A stretch of 64,000 bases of DNA from Halorubrum salipaludis. GTDB taxonomy: Archaea > Halobacteriota > Halobacteria > Halobacteriales > Haloferacaceae. Numbering within the stretch: the first letter of the stretch is position 1; the number at the start of each line of letters is the position of its first letter. The stretch lies in NCBI RefSeq assembly GCF_002286985.1, contig NZ_NSKC01000002.1:310001-374000 (forward strand), in the 5' to 3' direction. Below, one piece after another: positions 25,269 through 34,728 of this stretch. A model generated the notes under the pieces. It was not told the DNA's origin, ran no database searches, and was given only the letters and a program-made list of their open reading frames with translations. A program made the position numbers and the translations under genes.

Positions 25269-26161
25269 TGGGCGCCCCCGCGGGGGCGCTCGGGACCGTC
25301 GCGGTCGCGGGCACGCTGGAACCGCTCCTCGGCCCGCTGACCGGGATCGTCGTCGACGCCGCGATCTTCCTGGTCGTCGTCGTCGCGGCGTACGTGCTTC
25401 ATAAGGCGGTCATCGCGCCGCTCGCCGGGCGGGTGTTCGACAGGCAGGGGCTCGACGAGCACGCCCGGCGCCCGCTCCAGAAGATCGTCGCGTTCGTCGT
25501 GCTGTTCGCGGGGGTCACGGTCGCGTTCGGCGCCGCGGGGTATCAGGGGTTCCTGCGGTCGCTGGCGACGATCGCCGCCGCGGCGACGCTGGCGATCGGC
25601 TTCGCGCTCCAAGACGTGATCAAGAACTTCGTCGCGGGCGTGTTCATCTACACGGACAAGCCGTTCCGCATCGGCGACTGGATCGAGTGGAACGGGAACT
25701 CCGGGATCGTGGAGGACATCTCCCTCCGGGTCACCCGCGTGCGCACGTTCGACAACGAGCTGCTCACGGTGCCGAACCACGCCCTGACGAGCGACGTGGT
25801 GAAGAACCCGGTCGCGAAGAAGACGCTCCGCCTGAAGTTCGTCTTCGGGATCGACTACGAGGACGACGTGGAGCGGGCGACCGAGATCATCGTCGAGGAG
25901 GCCGAGCAGAGCGACGCGATCTTGGACGACCCCGCGCCCTCGGTGCGGCTGACCGAGCTCGCCGACTCGTACGTGGGGCTGCAGTCGCGGATCTGGATCG
26001 ACGACCCCTCGCGGGCCGACTTCGTGAAGGCGCGCGCGGACTACGTGAAGGCGGTCAAACAGCGGTTCGACGAGGAGGACATCACGATCCCGTTCCCGCA
26101 GCGAACCGTCTCGGGACGGGACGCGTGGGAAGAGCCGGCGTCGTTCGGCGGCGACGCGTAG
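25268..26161 (+). CDS. MscS-family mechanosensitive channel
   Basis: A 297-residue membrane protein that probably releases solutes on hypo-osmotic shock. Three helices occupy the first 115 residues. The pore-lining TM3 is Ala/Gly-rich (SLATIAAAATLAIGFALQDVIKNFVAG), followed by the beta domain signature FIYTDKPFRIGDWIEW and VPNHALTSDVVKN. The C-terminal alpha/beta domain ends in KARADYVKAVKQRFDEEDITIPFPQ. Start overlaps the yhbY stop. A GC hairpin follows the stop codon. Confidence 0.93.
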   Translation: MGAPAGALGTVAVAGTLEPLLGPLTGIVVDAAIFLVVVVAAYVLHKAVIAPLAGRVFDRQGLDEHARRPLQKIVAFVVLFAGVTVAFGAAGYQGFLRSLATIAAAATLAIGFALQDVIKNFVAGVFIYTDKPFRIGDWIEWNGNSGIVEDISLRVTRVRTFDNELLTVPNHALTSDVVKNPVAKKTLRLKFVFGIDYEDDVERATEIIVEEAEQSDAILDDPAPSVRLTELADSYVGLQSRIWIDDPSRADFVKARADYVKAVKQRFDEEDITIPFPQRTVSGRDAWEEPASFGGDA

Positions 26162-26191
26162 ACGGGCCCACCCGAGTCCGCCGGGACCGCC

Positions 26192-26212
26192 GGGCGCGCC
26201 TGCGGCGCGTCC
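26192..26212 (+). terminator. Possible GC hairpin after mscS
   Basis: GGGCGCGCC and GGCGCGTCC pair across a TGC loop, nine base pairs including one G-T. It lies 30 bp past the mscS stop and before trkA. Haloarchaeal termination is poorly predictable, so this is tentative. Confidence 0.35.
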
Positions 26213-26266
26213 GGATCCTCGCTAGCGATAGTAACGAACTTCAGGGTCCGGTCTCTGGTTGGGCCC

Positions 26267-27604
26267 ATGCACGTGGTCATCATCGGGGCCGGCGAGGTCG
26301 GGACCAGCATCGCTGCGAGCCTCGCGTCGGACCACGAGGTCGTCGTCGTCGACGTCGACCCGGACCGCGCGGAACAGCTCAAGTACGAGCTCGACGTGCT
26401 CACGATCGCCGGCGACGGGACCACCTCGGAGATCCAGACGGCTGCCGACGTCGGACGGGCGGACATGGTCATCGCCTGCACCGACAACGACCAGACGAAC
26501 CTCGTCGCCTGCGGCACCGCGAAGACGCTCGGCGAGGGGTTCACGATCGCCCGCGTGAAGAGCACGGACTTCCTCCGCACGTGGGAGGGCAACGAGGGCG
26601 CCTTCGGCGTCGACTTCATGGTGTGTACCGATCTCCTGACTGCGGAGAACATCGTCCGGGTCATCGGGCTCCCCGCCGCCATCGACGTCGACCCGTTCGC
26701 GAGCGGGCTCGTCCAGATGGCCGAGTTCGAGATCGCCGAGGGGAGCCCCGTCGCCGGACAGACCGTCTCGGAGGCCGACCGCTTCGAGTCGCTCACGTTC
26801 GTCGGCCTGTTCCGCGACGGCGAGATGACGATCCCGCGCGGCGACACCGGGATCGCAGTCGGGGACCGCGCGGTCGTGATCGGGAGCCCGGAGAGCGTCC
26901 AGTCGTTCGCAACCGACGTGGCGCCGGAGACGACCCCCGACCGCGCCGACGAGATCGTCGTCGTCGGGGGCAGTGAGATCGGCTACCAGACCGCCCGACT
27001 GCTGGAGGAGCGCGACTTCAAGCCGCGCCTGATAGAGCGCGACGCCGACCGCGCGCGGTGGCTCGCGGAGAACCTCCCGAAGACGGTCGTGATGGAACAC
27101 GACGCGACCGACACCGAGTTCCTCTCCCGCGAACACGTCGACGACGCCGACATCCTCGTCACCGCGCTCCGCTCCGACGAGAAGAATCTGCTCGTCTCGG
27201 TGCTCGCAAAGCGGCTCGGCGTCGATCGCGTGATCGCGGTCGTCGACAGCCCGGACTACGTCACCGTCTTCGAGGAGATCGGGATCGACATCGCGATCAA
27301 CCCGCGCACCGTCACCGCCGAGGAGATCACGCGGTTCACCTACGAGAGCGTCGCCGAGAACATCGCCGTCCTGGAGAACGACCAGGCCGAGGTCCTCGAG
27401 CTCGAACTCACCGAGGGCTGCGGGCTCACCGGCCGCCCGATCTCCGAGATCGTCGCCGAGTCTGACGCGCGGTTCGTCATCGGGGCGATCACCCGCAACC
27501 ACAAGCTGGTCACTCCCCGCGGGGACACCGTGCTTCAGGCCGGCGACCACGTCATCCTGCTCGCGGAGTCGGACGCCATCGGCAAGATCACCTCCATGGC
27601 GTGA
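26267..27604 (+). CDS. trkA: Trk potassium transport NAD-binding subunit (two-domain TrkA)
   Basis: A 445-residue cytoplasmic regulator that binds NAD(H) or ATP and gates the TrkH channel. It has two TrkA-N/TrkA-C units. Unit 1 begins VVIIGAGEVGTSIA (GxGxxG) with VDVDPDRAEQ; unit 2 begins VVVGGSEIGYQTARLL, where GGSEIG replaces a strict GxGxxG. Both RCK-C parts end in loops of IPRGDT and TPRGDT type. It is followed seven bases later by the first trkH gene, so the pair forms one potassium uptake system. Confidence 0.94.
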   Translation: MHVVIIGAGEVGTSIAASLASDHEVVVVDVDPDRAEQLKYELDVLTIAGDGTTSEIQTAADVGRADMVIACTDNDQTNLVACGTAKTLGEGFTIARVKSTDFLRTWEGNEGAFGVDFMVCTDLLTAENIVRVIGLPAAIDVDPFASGLVQMAEFEIAEGSPVAGQTVSEADRFESLTFVGLFRDGEMTIPRGDTGIAVGDRAVVIGSPESVQSFATDVAPETTPDRADEIVVVGGSEIGYQTARLLEERDFKPRLIERDADRARWLAENLPKTVVMEHDATDTEFLSREHVDDADILVTALRSDEKNLLVSVLAKRLGVDRVIAVVDSPDYVTVFEEIGIDIAINPRTVTAEEITRFTYESVAENIAVLENDQAEVLELELTEGCGLTGRPISEIVAESDARFVIGAITRNHKLVTPRGDTVLQAGDHVILLAESDAIGKITSMA

Positions 27605-27611
27605 GCAGTCC

Positions 27612-29114
27612 GTGACCACTGCGATCCGAGTCGGCTGGCGCGCGAGCGTGGGGCTCACCGGAGACGTCCTCGCGGCGCTCTCCGTCCCTCTGGCCTTTCC
27701 GCTGCTCGTCGCCATGTACTACGGCGAGTCGCCGCTGCCGTTCCTCGCGGCGATCGCGGTCTCGCTCGCCCTCGGCGCGGCGTTCCGGTCGGTCCGGGAC
27801 CCGACGGCGAACCTCGGCCCCCGCGAGGCGTTCCTCGCGGTCGCGATGATCTGGTTCCTCGTCGCCGCGGTCGGCGCGATCCCGTTCGTCGTCGCCGGGG
27901 TCGGAACGGTCGCGCACCCCGTCAACGCGATGTTCGAGTCGATGAGCGGGCTGACCACGACCGGGGCGACCGTGCTCGTCGACTTCTCAGTCCACTCCCG
28001 ATCGGTGTTGATGTGGCGGCAGGTGATCCAGTGGCTCGGCGGGCTCGGAATCTTAATCCTGGCGACCGCGGTGCTCTCCGAGCTCGGGGTCGGCGGCGCA
28101 CAGCTCATGGAGACGGAGTCACAGACCCAGGACGTCAACAAGCTCACGCCGAAGATCTCGCGGACGGCCCAGCTCATCTGGGGGATCTACGTCGGGCTCA
28201 CGGCGCTCGCGGTCGTCGTGTACTTCGGGCTCGGGCTCGCCGTCGACCCGCAGATGGACCTGTACAACGCGGTCGCCCACGCGTTCACATCGGTCGCGAC
28301 GGCCGGCTTCTCGCCGGAGCCGCTCTCCGTCGGCGCGTTCCACCCGCTGATCCAGTGGGCGGTCGTCCCCTTCATGGTGATCGGCTCGACCAGCTTCGTC
28401 CTCATCTACTTCGCCATCAACGGCGAGCCGATGCGCCTGTTGAAGAACGAGGAGTTCCACTTCTACCTCGGCGCGATGGGGACGCTCGCGTCGATCGTCG
28501 CGCTCGGTCTGTTCCTCGACCCCAACGTCACGTTCGGCGTCGAGGGGACGATCCGGCACGCCGTGTTCAACGTCGCGTCGATCGTGACGACGACCGGGTA
28601 CGCCAGCACCGACTACGTGCTGTGGGCGCCCGCGGCGAAGCACATGCTGTTCATGGGGATGTTCATCGGCGGGATGGTCGGGTCGACGACCTGTTCGATC
28701 AAGTCGCTGCGGTGGCTGGTCGCGCTGAAGTCGTTCCGGCGGAACCTCTTCACCGCGATCCACCCCGAGGCGGTGCGCCCGGTCCGGATCTCGGGGAAAC
28801 CGGTCGACGAGGCGGCGATCCGCGACATCTACGCGTACCTCCTGTTGAGCATCGTGATATTCTTCCTGCTCGCCGTGGTCATCGTCGTCGACGCCGAGCG
28901 CGCCGACCTCCAGGTCACCGAGTTCGAGGCGCTGGGGGCGGCGGCGACCACGTTCCTCAACATCGGCCCGGCCTTCGGCGACGCCGGCCCCTACGGCACC
29001 TTCGCGAGCTTCTCGATGAGCACCCGGGCCGTGATGGTCGTCCTGATGTGGATCGGGCGGATCGAGATCATCCCGGTGCTCGTGCTGTTCACGAGGGCGT
29101 TCTGGACGTCGTGA
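27612..29114 (+). CDS. trkH: TrkH-family potassium uptake channel, copy 1
   Basis: A 500-residue membrane subunit for K+ uptake with four membrane-pore-membrane repeats. Selectivity-loop sequences visible are SGLTTTGATV, TSVATAGFSPEP, IVTTTGYASTDY, and LNIGPAFGD. It starts at GTG 27612, directly after trkA. The third repeat and the region GGMVGSTTCSIKSLRW lack the usual Gly-Gly-Gly loop seen in copy 2 (SAGSTGGGVKIVRW), a difference that could alter gating. Confidence 0.92.
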   Translation: MTTAIRVGWRASVGLTGDVLAALSVPLAFPLLVAMYYGESPLPFLAAIAVSLALGAAFRSVRDPTANLGPREAFLAVAMIWFLVAAVGAIPFVVAGVGTVAHPVNAMFESMSGLTTTGATVLVDFSVHSRSVLMWRQVIQWLGGLGILILATAVLSELGVGGAQLMETESQTQDVNKLTPKISRTAQLIWGIYVGLTALAVVVYFGLGLAVDPQMDLYNAVAHAFTSVATAGFSPEPLSVGAFHPLIQWAVVPFMVIGSTSFVLIYFAINGEPMRLLKNEEFHFYLGAMGTLASIVALGLFLDPNVTFGVEGTIRHAVFNVASIVTTTGYASTDYVLWAPAAKHMLFMGMFIGGMVGSTTCSIKSLRWLVALKSFRRNLFTAIHPEAVRPVRISGKPVDEAAIRDIYAYLLLSIVIFFLLAVVIVVDAERADLQVTEFEALGAAATTFLNIGPAFGDAGPYGTFASFSMSTRAVMVVLMWIGRIEIIPVLVLFTRAFWTS

Positions 29115-29187
29115 CGGCGACCGCCTCCGCCACCCCTTCGACAGTTTAATACAGCGAACGGGCGACTCCCATACCGATCGAACAACT

Positions 29188-30756
29188 ATGTCGTGGGGCG
29201 TGAACTGGAAGGCGAGCGTGGGGCTTCTCGGGGTCGGGATCAAGTACCTCGCCGTCACGATGCTGGTGCCGCTCGTCGTGGCGCTGGCGTACGGCGAAGA
29301 CATCTGGGTGTTCCTCGTCTCGATGGCGCTCGTCGCAGCGGTCGGGTTCGCAGTCGAGCGGGTCGATCCGGACCCGGACCTCGGCCCCAGAGAGGCGCTG
29401 CTGTTCGTCTCGCTCGCGTGGCTCGCCGCCGCGGTGATCGGCACCGTCCCGTACCTGCTCGCCGGGTACGGAACGGCGTCGACGGTCGGACTGCACACCG
29501 GGTCGTTCGGCGCGCTCGCCGGCGGGATCGTCAACGCGCTGTTCGAGTCCATGAGCGGGTTCACCACCACGGGCGCCACGGTCCTTGGCGAGATCAGCAC
29601 GGACCGTCACTCCCACGCCCTGATGATGTGGCGCCAGCTCACCCAGTGGCTCGGCGGGATGGGGATCATCGTCCTGATGATCGCCATCCTCCCGGAGGTC
29701 GCCGTCAACGGCGCACAGCTGATGGAGTCGGAGGCGCCCGGTCCGGAGCTCCAGAAGCTCACGCCCAAGATCGCCGAGACGGCCCGGGCGCTCTGGCTGA
29801 TCTACTTCGGGTTCACCGTCCTCTACATCGCGATCCTCTACGGGCTCCACCTCGTCGGAATGGCGCCGAACATGGACCTGTTCAACGCCGTCGCGCACGG
29901 CTTCACAACCCTTCCGACGGGCGGGTTCTCGCCCGAGGCCGACAGCATTGCCGCGTTCTCCGCGGCGGTTCAGTGGGTTGTGATCCCCTTCATGGTGGTC
30001 GCCGGCGTCAACTTCGCGCTGTTCTGGCACGTGTTACGCGGCGAGGCGGAGGTCATGCTTAAGAACGCCGAGTTCCGCGCCTACGCCGGCGCGCTGGCGG
30101 TCGTGACGGCCCTCCTTGCGGTGGTCCTGTTCCGCGGTGCGGCGCCCGCGATCGAACTCGGCGGGGCGACGCAGGGCGTCGCCGAGAACTCGCTCCGGCA
30201 GGCCGCGTTCCAGATCGGCTCGCTGTTGAACTCGACCGGGTACGCGACCGCCGACTTCGCGCAGTGGGACACGCACGCGCAGGTGATCCTCTTGTTCGCG
30301 ATGTTCATCGGGGGCTCCGCCGGGTCGACGGGCGGTGGCGTCAAGATCGTCAGGTGGCTCATCGTGGGGAAGGCGATCCGCCGGGAGCTGTTCACCTCGG
30401 CGCACCCGGACGTCGTCCAACCGATCCGACTCAGCGGGAGCGTCGTCGACGAAGACGCGATCCGGGGAATCATGGCCTTCACGCTCCTGTACGTCGTGTT
30501 GTTCGCGCTGTCGGCGGTGTTCATCTCCCTCGACACGGCCCGGATCGGCGAGCAGCTGACGGTGCTCGAAGCGATCAGCGCCTCGCTGGCGACGATCGGG
30601 AACATCGGACCCGGGTTCGGCCGGCTCGGCCCGTTCGGGAACTACGAGTTCTTCTCGAACGCGTCGAAACTGCTGATGATCTTCCTGATGTGGGTCGGGC
30701 GGCTGGAGATCGTCCCGGTGCTCGCGGTATTCATCTCGGCGATCGACACTCGGTAA
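29188..30756 (+). CDS. trkH: TrkH-family potassium uptake channel, copy 2
   Basis: A 522-residue paralogue of the preceding gene. Pore loops include SGFTTTGATVLG, TTLPTGGFSPEAD, LLNSTGYATAD and ATIGNIGPGFGRLGP, and the TM8-9 motif GGSAGSTGGGVKIVRW is intact. ATG 29188 follows copy 1 by 73 bp. Close similarity in order and sequence to copy 1 points to tandem duplication followed by divergence. It probably shares the upstream two-domain TrkA. Confidence 0.92.
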   Translation: MSWGVNWKASVGLLGVGIKYLAVTMLVPLVVALAYGEDIWVFLVSMALVAAVGFAVERVDPDPDLGPREALLFVSLAWLAAAVIGTVPYLLAGYGTASTVGLHTGSFGALAGGIVNALFESMSGFTTTGATVLGEISTDRHSHALMMWRQLTQWLGGMGIIVLMIAILPEVAVNGAQLMESEAPGPELQKLTPKIAETARALWLIYFGFTVLYIAILYGLHLVGMAPNMDLFNAVAHGFTTLPTGGFSPEADSIAAFSAAVQWVVIPFMVVAGVNFALFWHVLRGEAEVMLKNAEFRAYAGALAVVTALLAVVLFRGAAPAIELGGATQGVAENSLRQAAFQIGSLLNSTGYATADFAQWDTHAQVILLFAMFIGGSAGSTGGGVKIVRWLIVGKAIRRELFTSAHPDVVQPIRLSGSVVDEDAIRGIMAFTLLYVVLFALSAVFISLDTARIGEQLTVLEAISASLATIGNIGPGFGRLGPFGNYEFFSNASKLLMIFLMWVGRLEIVPVLAVFISAIDTR

Positions 30757-30874
30757 CTGCGGTTCCGGAGCCCGATTCGGCGGCCGTGAGTGGCCGAGGA
30801 CGCTTCTCGAACCCGCCACGCCACTGAACTGGTAGAGCGCATATTCTTAACCGGTCGGGGGGATACTGATCGGT

Positions 30875-31315
30875 ATGACGAGCATCGACGAGACCGACGG
30901 TCAGGACCTGCTCGGCCACGTGCTCCTCCCGGTCGCTCACGAGGAGGACGCCCTGGAGACGGCGATGGCGCTCGAACCCTACGGCCCGGAGCGCGTGACC
31001 GCGCTCCACGTGGTCGAGAAGGGCGGCGGCGTCCCGGACAAGACGCCCGTCGAGCAGTCCGAGGAGCTGGCGACGGAGTCGTACGCCGCGGTTCGGCGGG
31101 TGTTTCCCGACGCCGACGAACACACCGCGTATGCCCGAGACGTGGTCGGCGCGATCCTCGACGCCGCCGAGGAGGTCGACGCCAGCGCGATCGCCTATCG
31201 GTCCCGCGGCGGGAACCGGCTCATGCAGTTCCTCTCCGGCGACCTGTCGGCGAAGCTCGTGACGAACGCGACCGTCCCGGTCGTGGCCCTCCCCCGCGCG
31301 GAGGCGGACGAATGA
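30875..31315 (+). CDS. Universal stress protein (UspA family)
   Basis: A 146-residue single-domain USP. It has the first strand HVLLPVAHEEDAL, then ALHVVEKG, and the C-terminal nucleotide-loop-like GGNRLMQFLSGDLSAKLVTNATVPVVALP, which deviates from the strict ATP-binding Gx2Gx9GS. A CTTAACC box about 25 bp before ATG 30875 suggests its own leaderless transcript. USP proteins often accompany cation transporters in haloarchaea and may regulate them in response to osmotic or energy state. Confidence 0.88.
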   Translation: MTSIDETDGQDLLGHVLLPVAHEEDALETAMALEPYGPERVTALHVVEKGGGVPDKTPVEQSEELATESYAAVRRVFPDADEHTAYARDVVGAILDAAEEVDASAIAYRSRGGNRLMQFLSGDLSAKLVTNATVPVVALPRAEADE

Positions 31316-31367
31316 GCGACCGGCGACCGGGCGAGTCTCTGCCGCCCGAGCGCTGACGAGGCGGGGA

Positions 31368-32216
31368 ATGACCGAGACCGACGCCGGTCCGACGGTTCTC
31401 GTCGCGCTCTCGAACCCGCGGACCGAGGGCGCGCTTATCACGCTCGCCGGCGCGATCGCGCAACAGAAGGGCGGACGCGTGCTCGCGATCCACGTCGTCA
31501 CCGTCCCCGACCAGACCTCGCTTGAGAGGGCGGCCGAGGATCGGGAGAAACTCGACGCCTCCTCCGAGCAGCTGCTCGCAGCCGCCGCGTCCGACGCGGA
31601 GGCGTTCGACGTGCCGATCGAGACGAAGACGATCCTCTCGCACCGCGGGATCGAGGAGGTGTTCGACGCCGCGCGAACGAACGACGCCGACACCGTCGTG
31701 ATGGGCTACGGCGGGACCCGGTTCGCCGGCGGGCGCGTCGAGGGCTCGCTCGACGAGCTCACCCACGACCTCCCGTGCGACTTCCTCGTCTTGGACGGCC
31801 AGCGGCTGGACCTGTCGGACGTGCTCGTGCCGACCGCCGGCGGCCCGTCCTCCGACCTCTCCGCAGAGGTCGCGACGGCCCTCCGGGACACGGCCGGCGT
31901 GGACGTGTCGCTGCTGTACGTCGCCGACGCGGGAGAAGCGGAGGCCGGCCGGGAGTTCCTCTCTGGCTGGGCCGAGGGTCACGGGCTGGGCGACGCGACG
32001 CTCCGGATCGAGACCGGCGACGTCGAGCGGACGATCGGCCGGCTCGGATCGGAGTACGACCTCGTGATCGTCGGCGCGACCGAACGGGGGCTCCTGTCCC
32101 GGATCGTCCGGGGGTCGCTCGCGTTCTCCACGATAGAGCGCCTCGACACGCCGGTGCTGCTCTCGGAGCGGCCGTCCTCGCGGTCGCTCCGCGAACGCCT
32201 GTTCGGCGGGCGCTGA
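31368..32216 (+). CDS. Tandem universal stress protein
   Basis: A 282-residue protein with two USP domains. The first (about 8-140) begins TVLVALSNPRTEGALITLAGAIA and ends DLPCDFLVLDGQ. The second (about 148-270) begins LSDVLVPTAGGPSSD and ends RGLLSRIVRGSLAFSTIERLDTPVLLSERP, where the loop is closer to an ATP-binding motif (GATERG...GS). It lies between the single-domain USP and the single-domain trkA gene, so it is likely part of the potassium cluster's regulation. Confidence 0.85.
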   Translation: MTETDAGPTVLVALSNPRTEGALITLAGAIAQQKGGRVLAIHVVTVPDQTSLERAAEDREKLDASSEQLLAAAASDAEAFDVPIETKTILSHRGIEEVFDAARTNDADTVVMGYGGTRFAGGRVEGSLDELTHDLPCDFLVLDGQRLDLSDVLVPTAGGPSSDLSAEVATALRDTAGVDVSLLYVADAGEAEAGREFLSGWAEGHGLGDATLRIETGDVERTIGRLGSEYDLVIVGATERGLLSRIVRGSLAFSTIERLDTPVLLSERPSSRSLRERLFGGR

Positions 32217-32288
32217 CGGGGAGGTCGCTCTCCCGCGCCGAGGGACACAGCGGTAGGCTTTCGGTGGTCGATTTTGAATGGCCGACAA

Positions 32289-32972
32289 ATGTATCTGATC
32301 GTCGTCGGCGCGGGCGACATCGGCACGCCGCTCGTCGAGCTCGCGACCGCGGGCGGCAACGAGGTCGTCGTCATCGAGCGCGACGAGGAGCGGGCCGAGC
32401 GGGCCTCGCGGCAGTACGACTGTCTGGTCATCAACGACGACGCGACCTCGAAGGAGACCCTGCAGGACGCCGGCTCCGACCGCGCCGACGCGCTCATCTC
32501 GACGACCGACCAGGACGCGGCGAACATCATGGTCTGTCTGCTCGCACAGGAGCTGTCGATCCCGAACGTCGTCTCGGTCGTCCACAACCCCGAGCACATG
32601 AGCGTGTTCGAGCAGATCGGCGTCAACACGATGCAGAACCCCCAGAGCCTGATCGCGGAGTACCTCTACCGGGCGGTGAGCCGGCCGTCGATCGTCGACT
32701 TCATGCACATCGGCGAGGAGGCAGAGGTGTTCGAGATCACCGTGGGTCCCGACGCCCCGATCGCGAACATGACCCTGCGCGAGGCGGACGAGGCGGACCT
32801 CCTCGGGGGGCAGACCCTGATCGTCGCGATCGAGCGCAACGGGGAAGGCGAGCCGATCACGCCGCGGGGGAACACGCGCATCGAACCGGGCGACCTCCTC
32901 ACGGTCTACTCCGGTATCGGCGCGGTCCCCGACGTGACGGACGTGTTCGGTCACGCCGAGGACGCCGACTGA
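32289..32972 (+). CDS. trkA: Trk potassium transport NAD-binding subunit (single-domain TrkA)
   Basis: A 227-residue RCK protein with one TrkA-N domain (YLIVVGAGDIGTPLVELA, GxGxxG at 7-12) and one TrkA-C domain ending in TPRGNTRIEPGDLLTVYSG. I start at ATG 32289 because the family begins MYLIVVGAG. An out-of-frame ATG at 32278 leads to an early stop. Its TGA is one base before the ATG of the third trkH, so the two are coupled and form a second, distinct potassium system. Confidence 0.92.
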   Translation: MYLIVVGAGDIGTPLVELATAGGNEVVVIERDEERAERASRQYDCLVINDDATSKETLQDAGSDRADALISTTDQDAANIMVCLLAQELSIPNVVSVVHNPEHMSVFEQIGVNTMQNPQSLIAEYLYRAVSRPSIVDFMHIGEEAEVFEITVGPDAPIANMTLREADEADLLGGQTLIVAIERNGEGEPITPRGNTRIEPGDLLTVYSGIGAVPDVTDVFGHAEDAD

Positions 32973-32973
32973 G

Positions 32974-34668
32974 ATGTCCGATCGAAACGCCGGTCGGATT
33001 CCCTCGGATCTGGCGGTCATCGCGCGCGACGTCGGGTCGCTGCTGCTGATGGAGGCCGGGCTGATGACGATCACGACCCTCGTCGCGCTCGGCTTCCGGG
33101 AGTTTCACGCCGCGGCGGCGTTCTTCCTCGCGGGCGGCATTACCGCCGCGGTCGGCGGCGTCGCCACCCGGCGGTTCGCCGACGCGCCGGAGCCGAAGAT
33201 GAAACACGGGATGGTCATCGCGGCGGGCGGCTGGCTCATGGTCGCCGTGTTCGGGGCGATCCCGCTGTTCCTGACCGCGTGGCTGACCCCGCCGGCCGCG
33301 ATGGACGCGTTCGTCCCGGCGGCGGCGGACGCGGGGTCGTGGGAGGCGATCGAGGTCGGCGGCACGACGACGCTGTCCAGCCTGGCGTACTTCCGGAACC
33401 CCTTGCACGCCGTCTTCGAGAGCATGAGCGGCTGGACGGGGAGCGGCCTGACGATGGCGATTCACGAGCCGTCGCTCCCGCGGGCGGTCCAGTGGTGGCG
33501 CTCGTTCATCCAGTGGGTCGGCGGCGTCGGCGTCATCGTGTTGACCGTCTCGATCCTCTCTCGCCCCGGCAGCGGGAGCTACGCGCTGTACCGGAGCGAG
33601 GCCCGCGAACAGAAGATCCACCCGAGCGTCGTCTCGACGGTGCGGACGGTCTGGAAGCTCGTCGTGGCGTACACGCTGTTGGCGTTCGGCCTGTTGTTCG
33701 CCGCGATCCGCGGCAGCGAGAGCGAGTACGCCGCGTCGCTGTCGGTCGGCGAGACCGCGTGGCAGGCGCTTAACCACGCCATGACGGGGCTGACGACGGG
33801 GGGGTTCTCCGTCACGGACAACTCGATCGCGACGTACAACTCGCCGCTGGTCGAGACCGCGCTGCTCCCGATCATGGTCCTCGGCGCGATCGCCTTCCCG
33901 ATCCACTACGTCGTGCTCCGCGACCGGCGGGTCCGGGAACTGGTGGCCGACCTCCAGACCCGGTGGCTGTTCGCGCTGCTCGCCGTCGGCGTCGCGGTGT
34001 TGTCGATCCAGAACGCGGCGTCGGTCCCTGCGACGACCGACGCGTTCTCGACCGAGCCGTTCCTCCCGCTGTCGGCGTCGCTCCTCGACGCGGCCCAGCT
34101 CGACGCGGTCCGGGACTCGACGTTCCAGTGGATCAGCGCGCTGACGTGTACCGGGTTCCAGTCGGCACCGATCGGTCGCTGGGTCGCGGGCGGCAAGGTC
34201 ATGCTCGTGGGGGCGATGGTGGTCGGCGGCGCCGCCGGGTCGACGGTGGGCGGGATCAAGATAATTCGCGCGTATACGGTCGCACGCGGGATCGCGTGGC
34301 AGTTCTCTCGCGTGTTCCTCCCGAAGAACGCGGTCGTCACCGCGCGGCTCGGCGACCGCACTCTGGACCGGACGGCGATGGAACGCGAGTTCGGGGAGGC
34401 CGCGATCGTCACCCTGCTGTGGATCGTCGCGCTGGGAATCAGTAGCGTCGTCCTCGTCAACCTCGCCGGACCGGGGTTCGGCTACGCCGACGCGCTGTTC
34501 GAGGTCGCGAGCGCGCAGGGGAACGTCGGGCTCTCGACCGGGATCACCGGCCCGTCGATGCCGCCGCTGGCCGAGGGAATGTTCGTCCTCAACATGTGGA
34601 TCGGGCGGTTGGAGATCATCCCGGTGCTCGTGTTCGCCCGAGCGGCGATATACGGGCTGAACCCGTGA
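32974..34668 (+). CDS. trkH: TrkH-family potassium uptake channel, copy 3
   Basis: A 564-residue channel subunit more divergent than copies 1 and 2. Pore loops are SGWTGSGLTMA, MTGLTTGGFSVTDN, LTCTGFQSAPIG and QGNVGLSTGITGP. The helix between repeats 3 and 4 keeps GGAAGSTVGGIKIIRAYT. Longer loops (residues 105-130, 360-390) account for the extra length. Paired with the single-domain trkA directly upstream. Confidence 0.9.
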   Translation: MSDRNAGRIPSDLAVIARDVGSLLLMEAGLMTITTLVALGFREFHAAAAFFLAGGITAAVGGVATRRFADAPEPKMKHGMVIAAGGWLMVAVFGAIPLFLTAWLTPPAAMDAFVPAAADAGSWEAIEVGGTTTLSSLAYFRNPLHAVFESMSGWTGSGLTMAIHEPSLPRAVQWWRSFIQWVGGVGVIVLTVSILSRPGSGSYALYRSEAREQKIHPSVVSTVRTVWKLVVAYTLLAFGLLFAAIRGSESEYAASLSVGETAWQALNHAMTGLTTGGFSVTDNSIATYNSPLVETALLPIMVLGAIAFPIHYVVLRDRRVRELVADLQTRWLFALLAVGVAVLSIQNAASVPATTDAFSTEPFLPLSASLLDAAQLDAVRDSTFQWISALTCTGFQSAPIGRWVAGGKVMLVGAMVVGGAAGSTVGGIKIIRAYTVARGIAWQFSRVFLPKNAVVTARLGDRTLDRTAMEREFGEAAIVTLLWIVALGISSVVLVNLAGPGFGYADALFEVASAQGNVGLSTGITGPSMPPLAEGMFVLNMWIGRLEIIPVLVFARAAIYGLNP

Positions 34669-34728
34669 ACTCACCGTAACGACGGGTCTCGGCCTAAGAC
34701 CCGGCGGCGGCGCGGCCGGTCGCCGCGC

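Noticed and set aside
31312..31356. 14-codon frame overlapping the usp stop
   Set aside because: Too short and with no similarity; the ATGA overlap alone is weak evidence.
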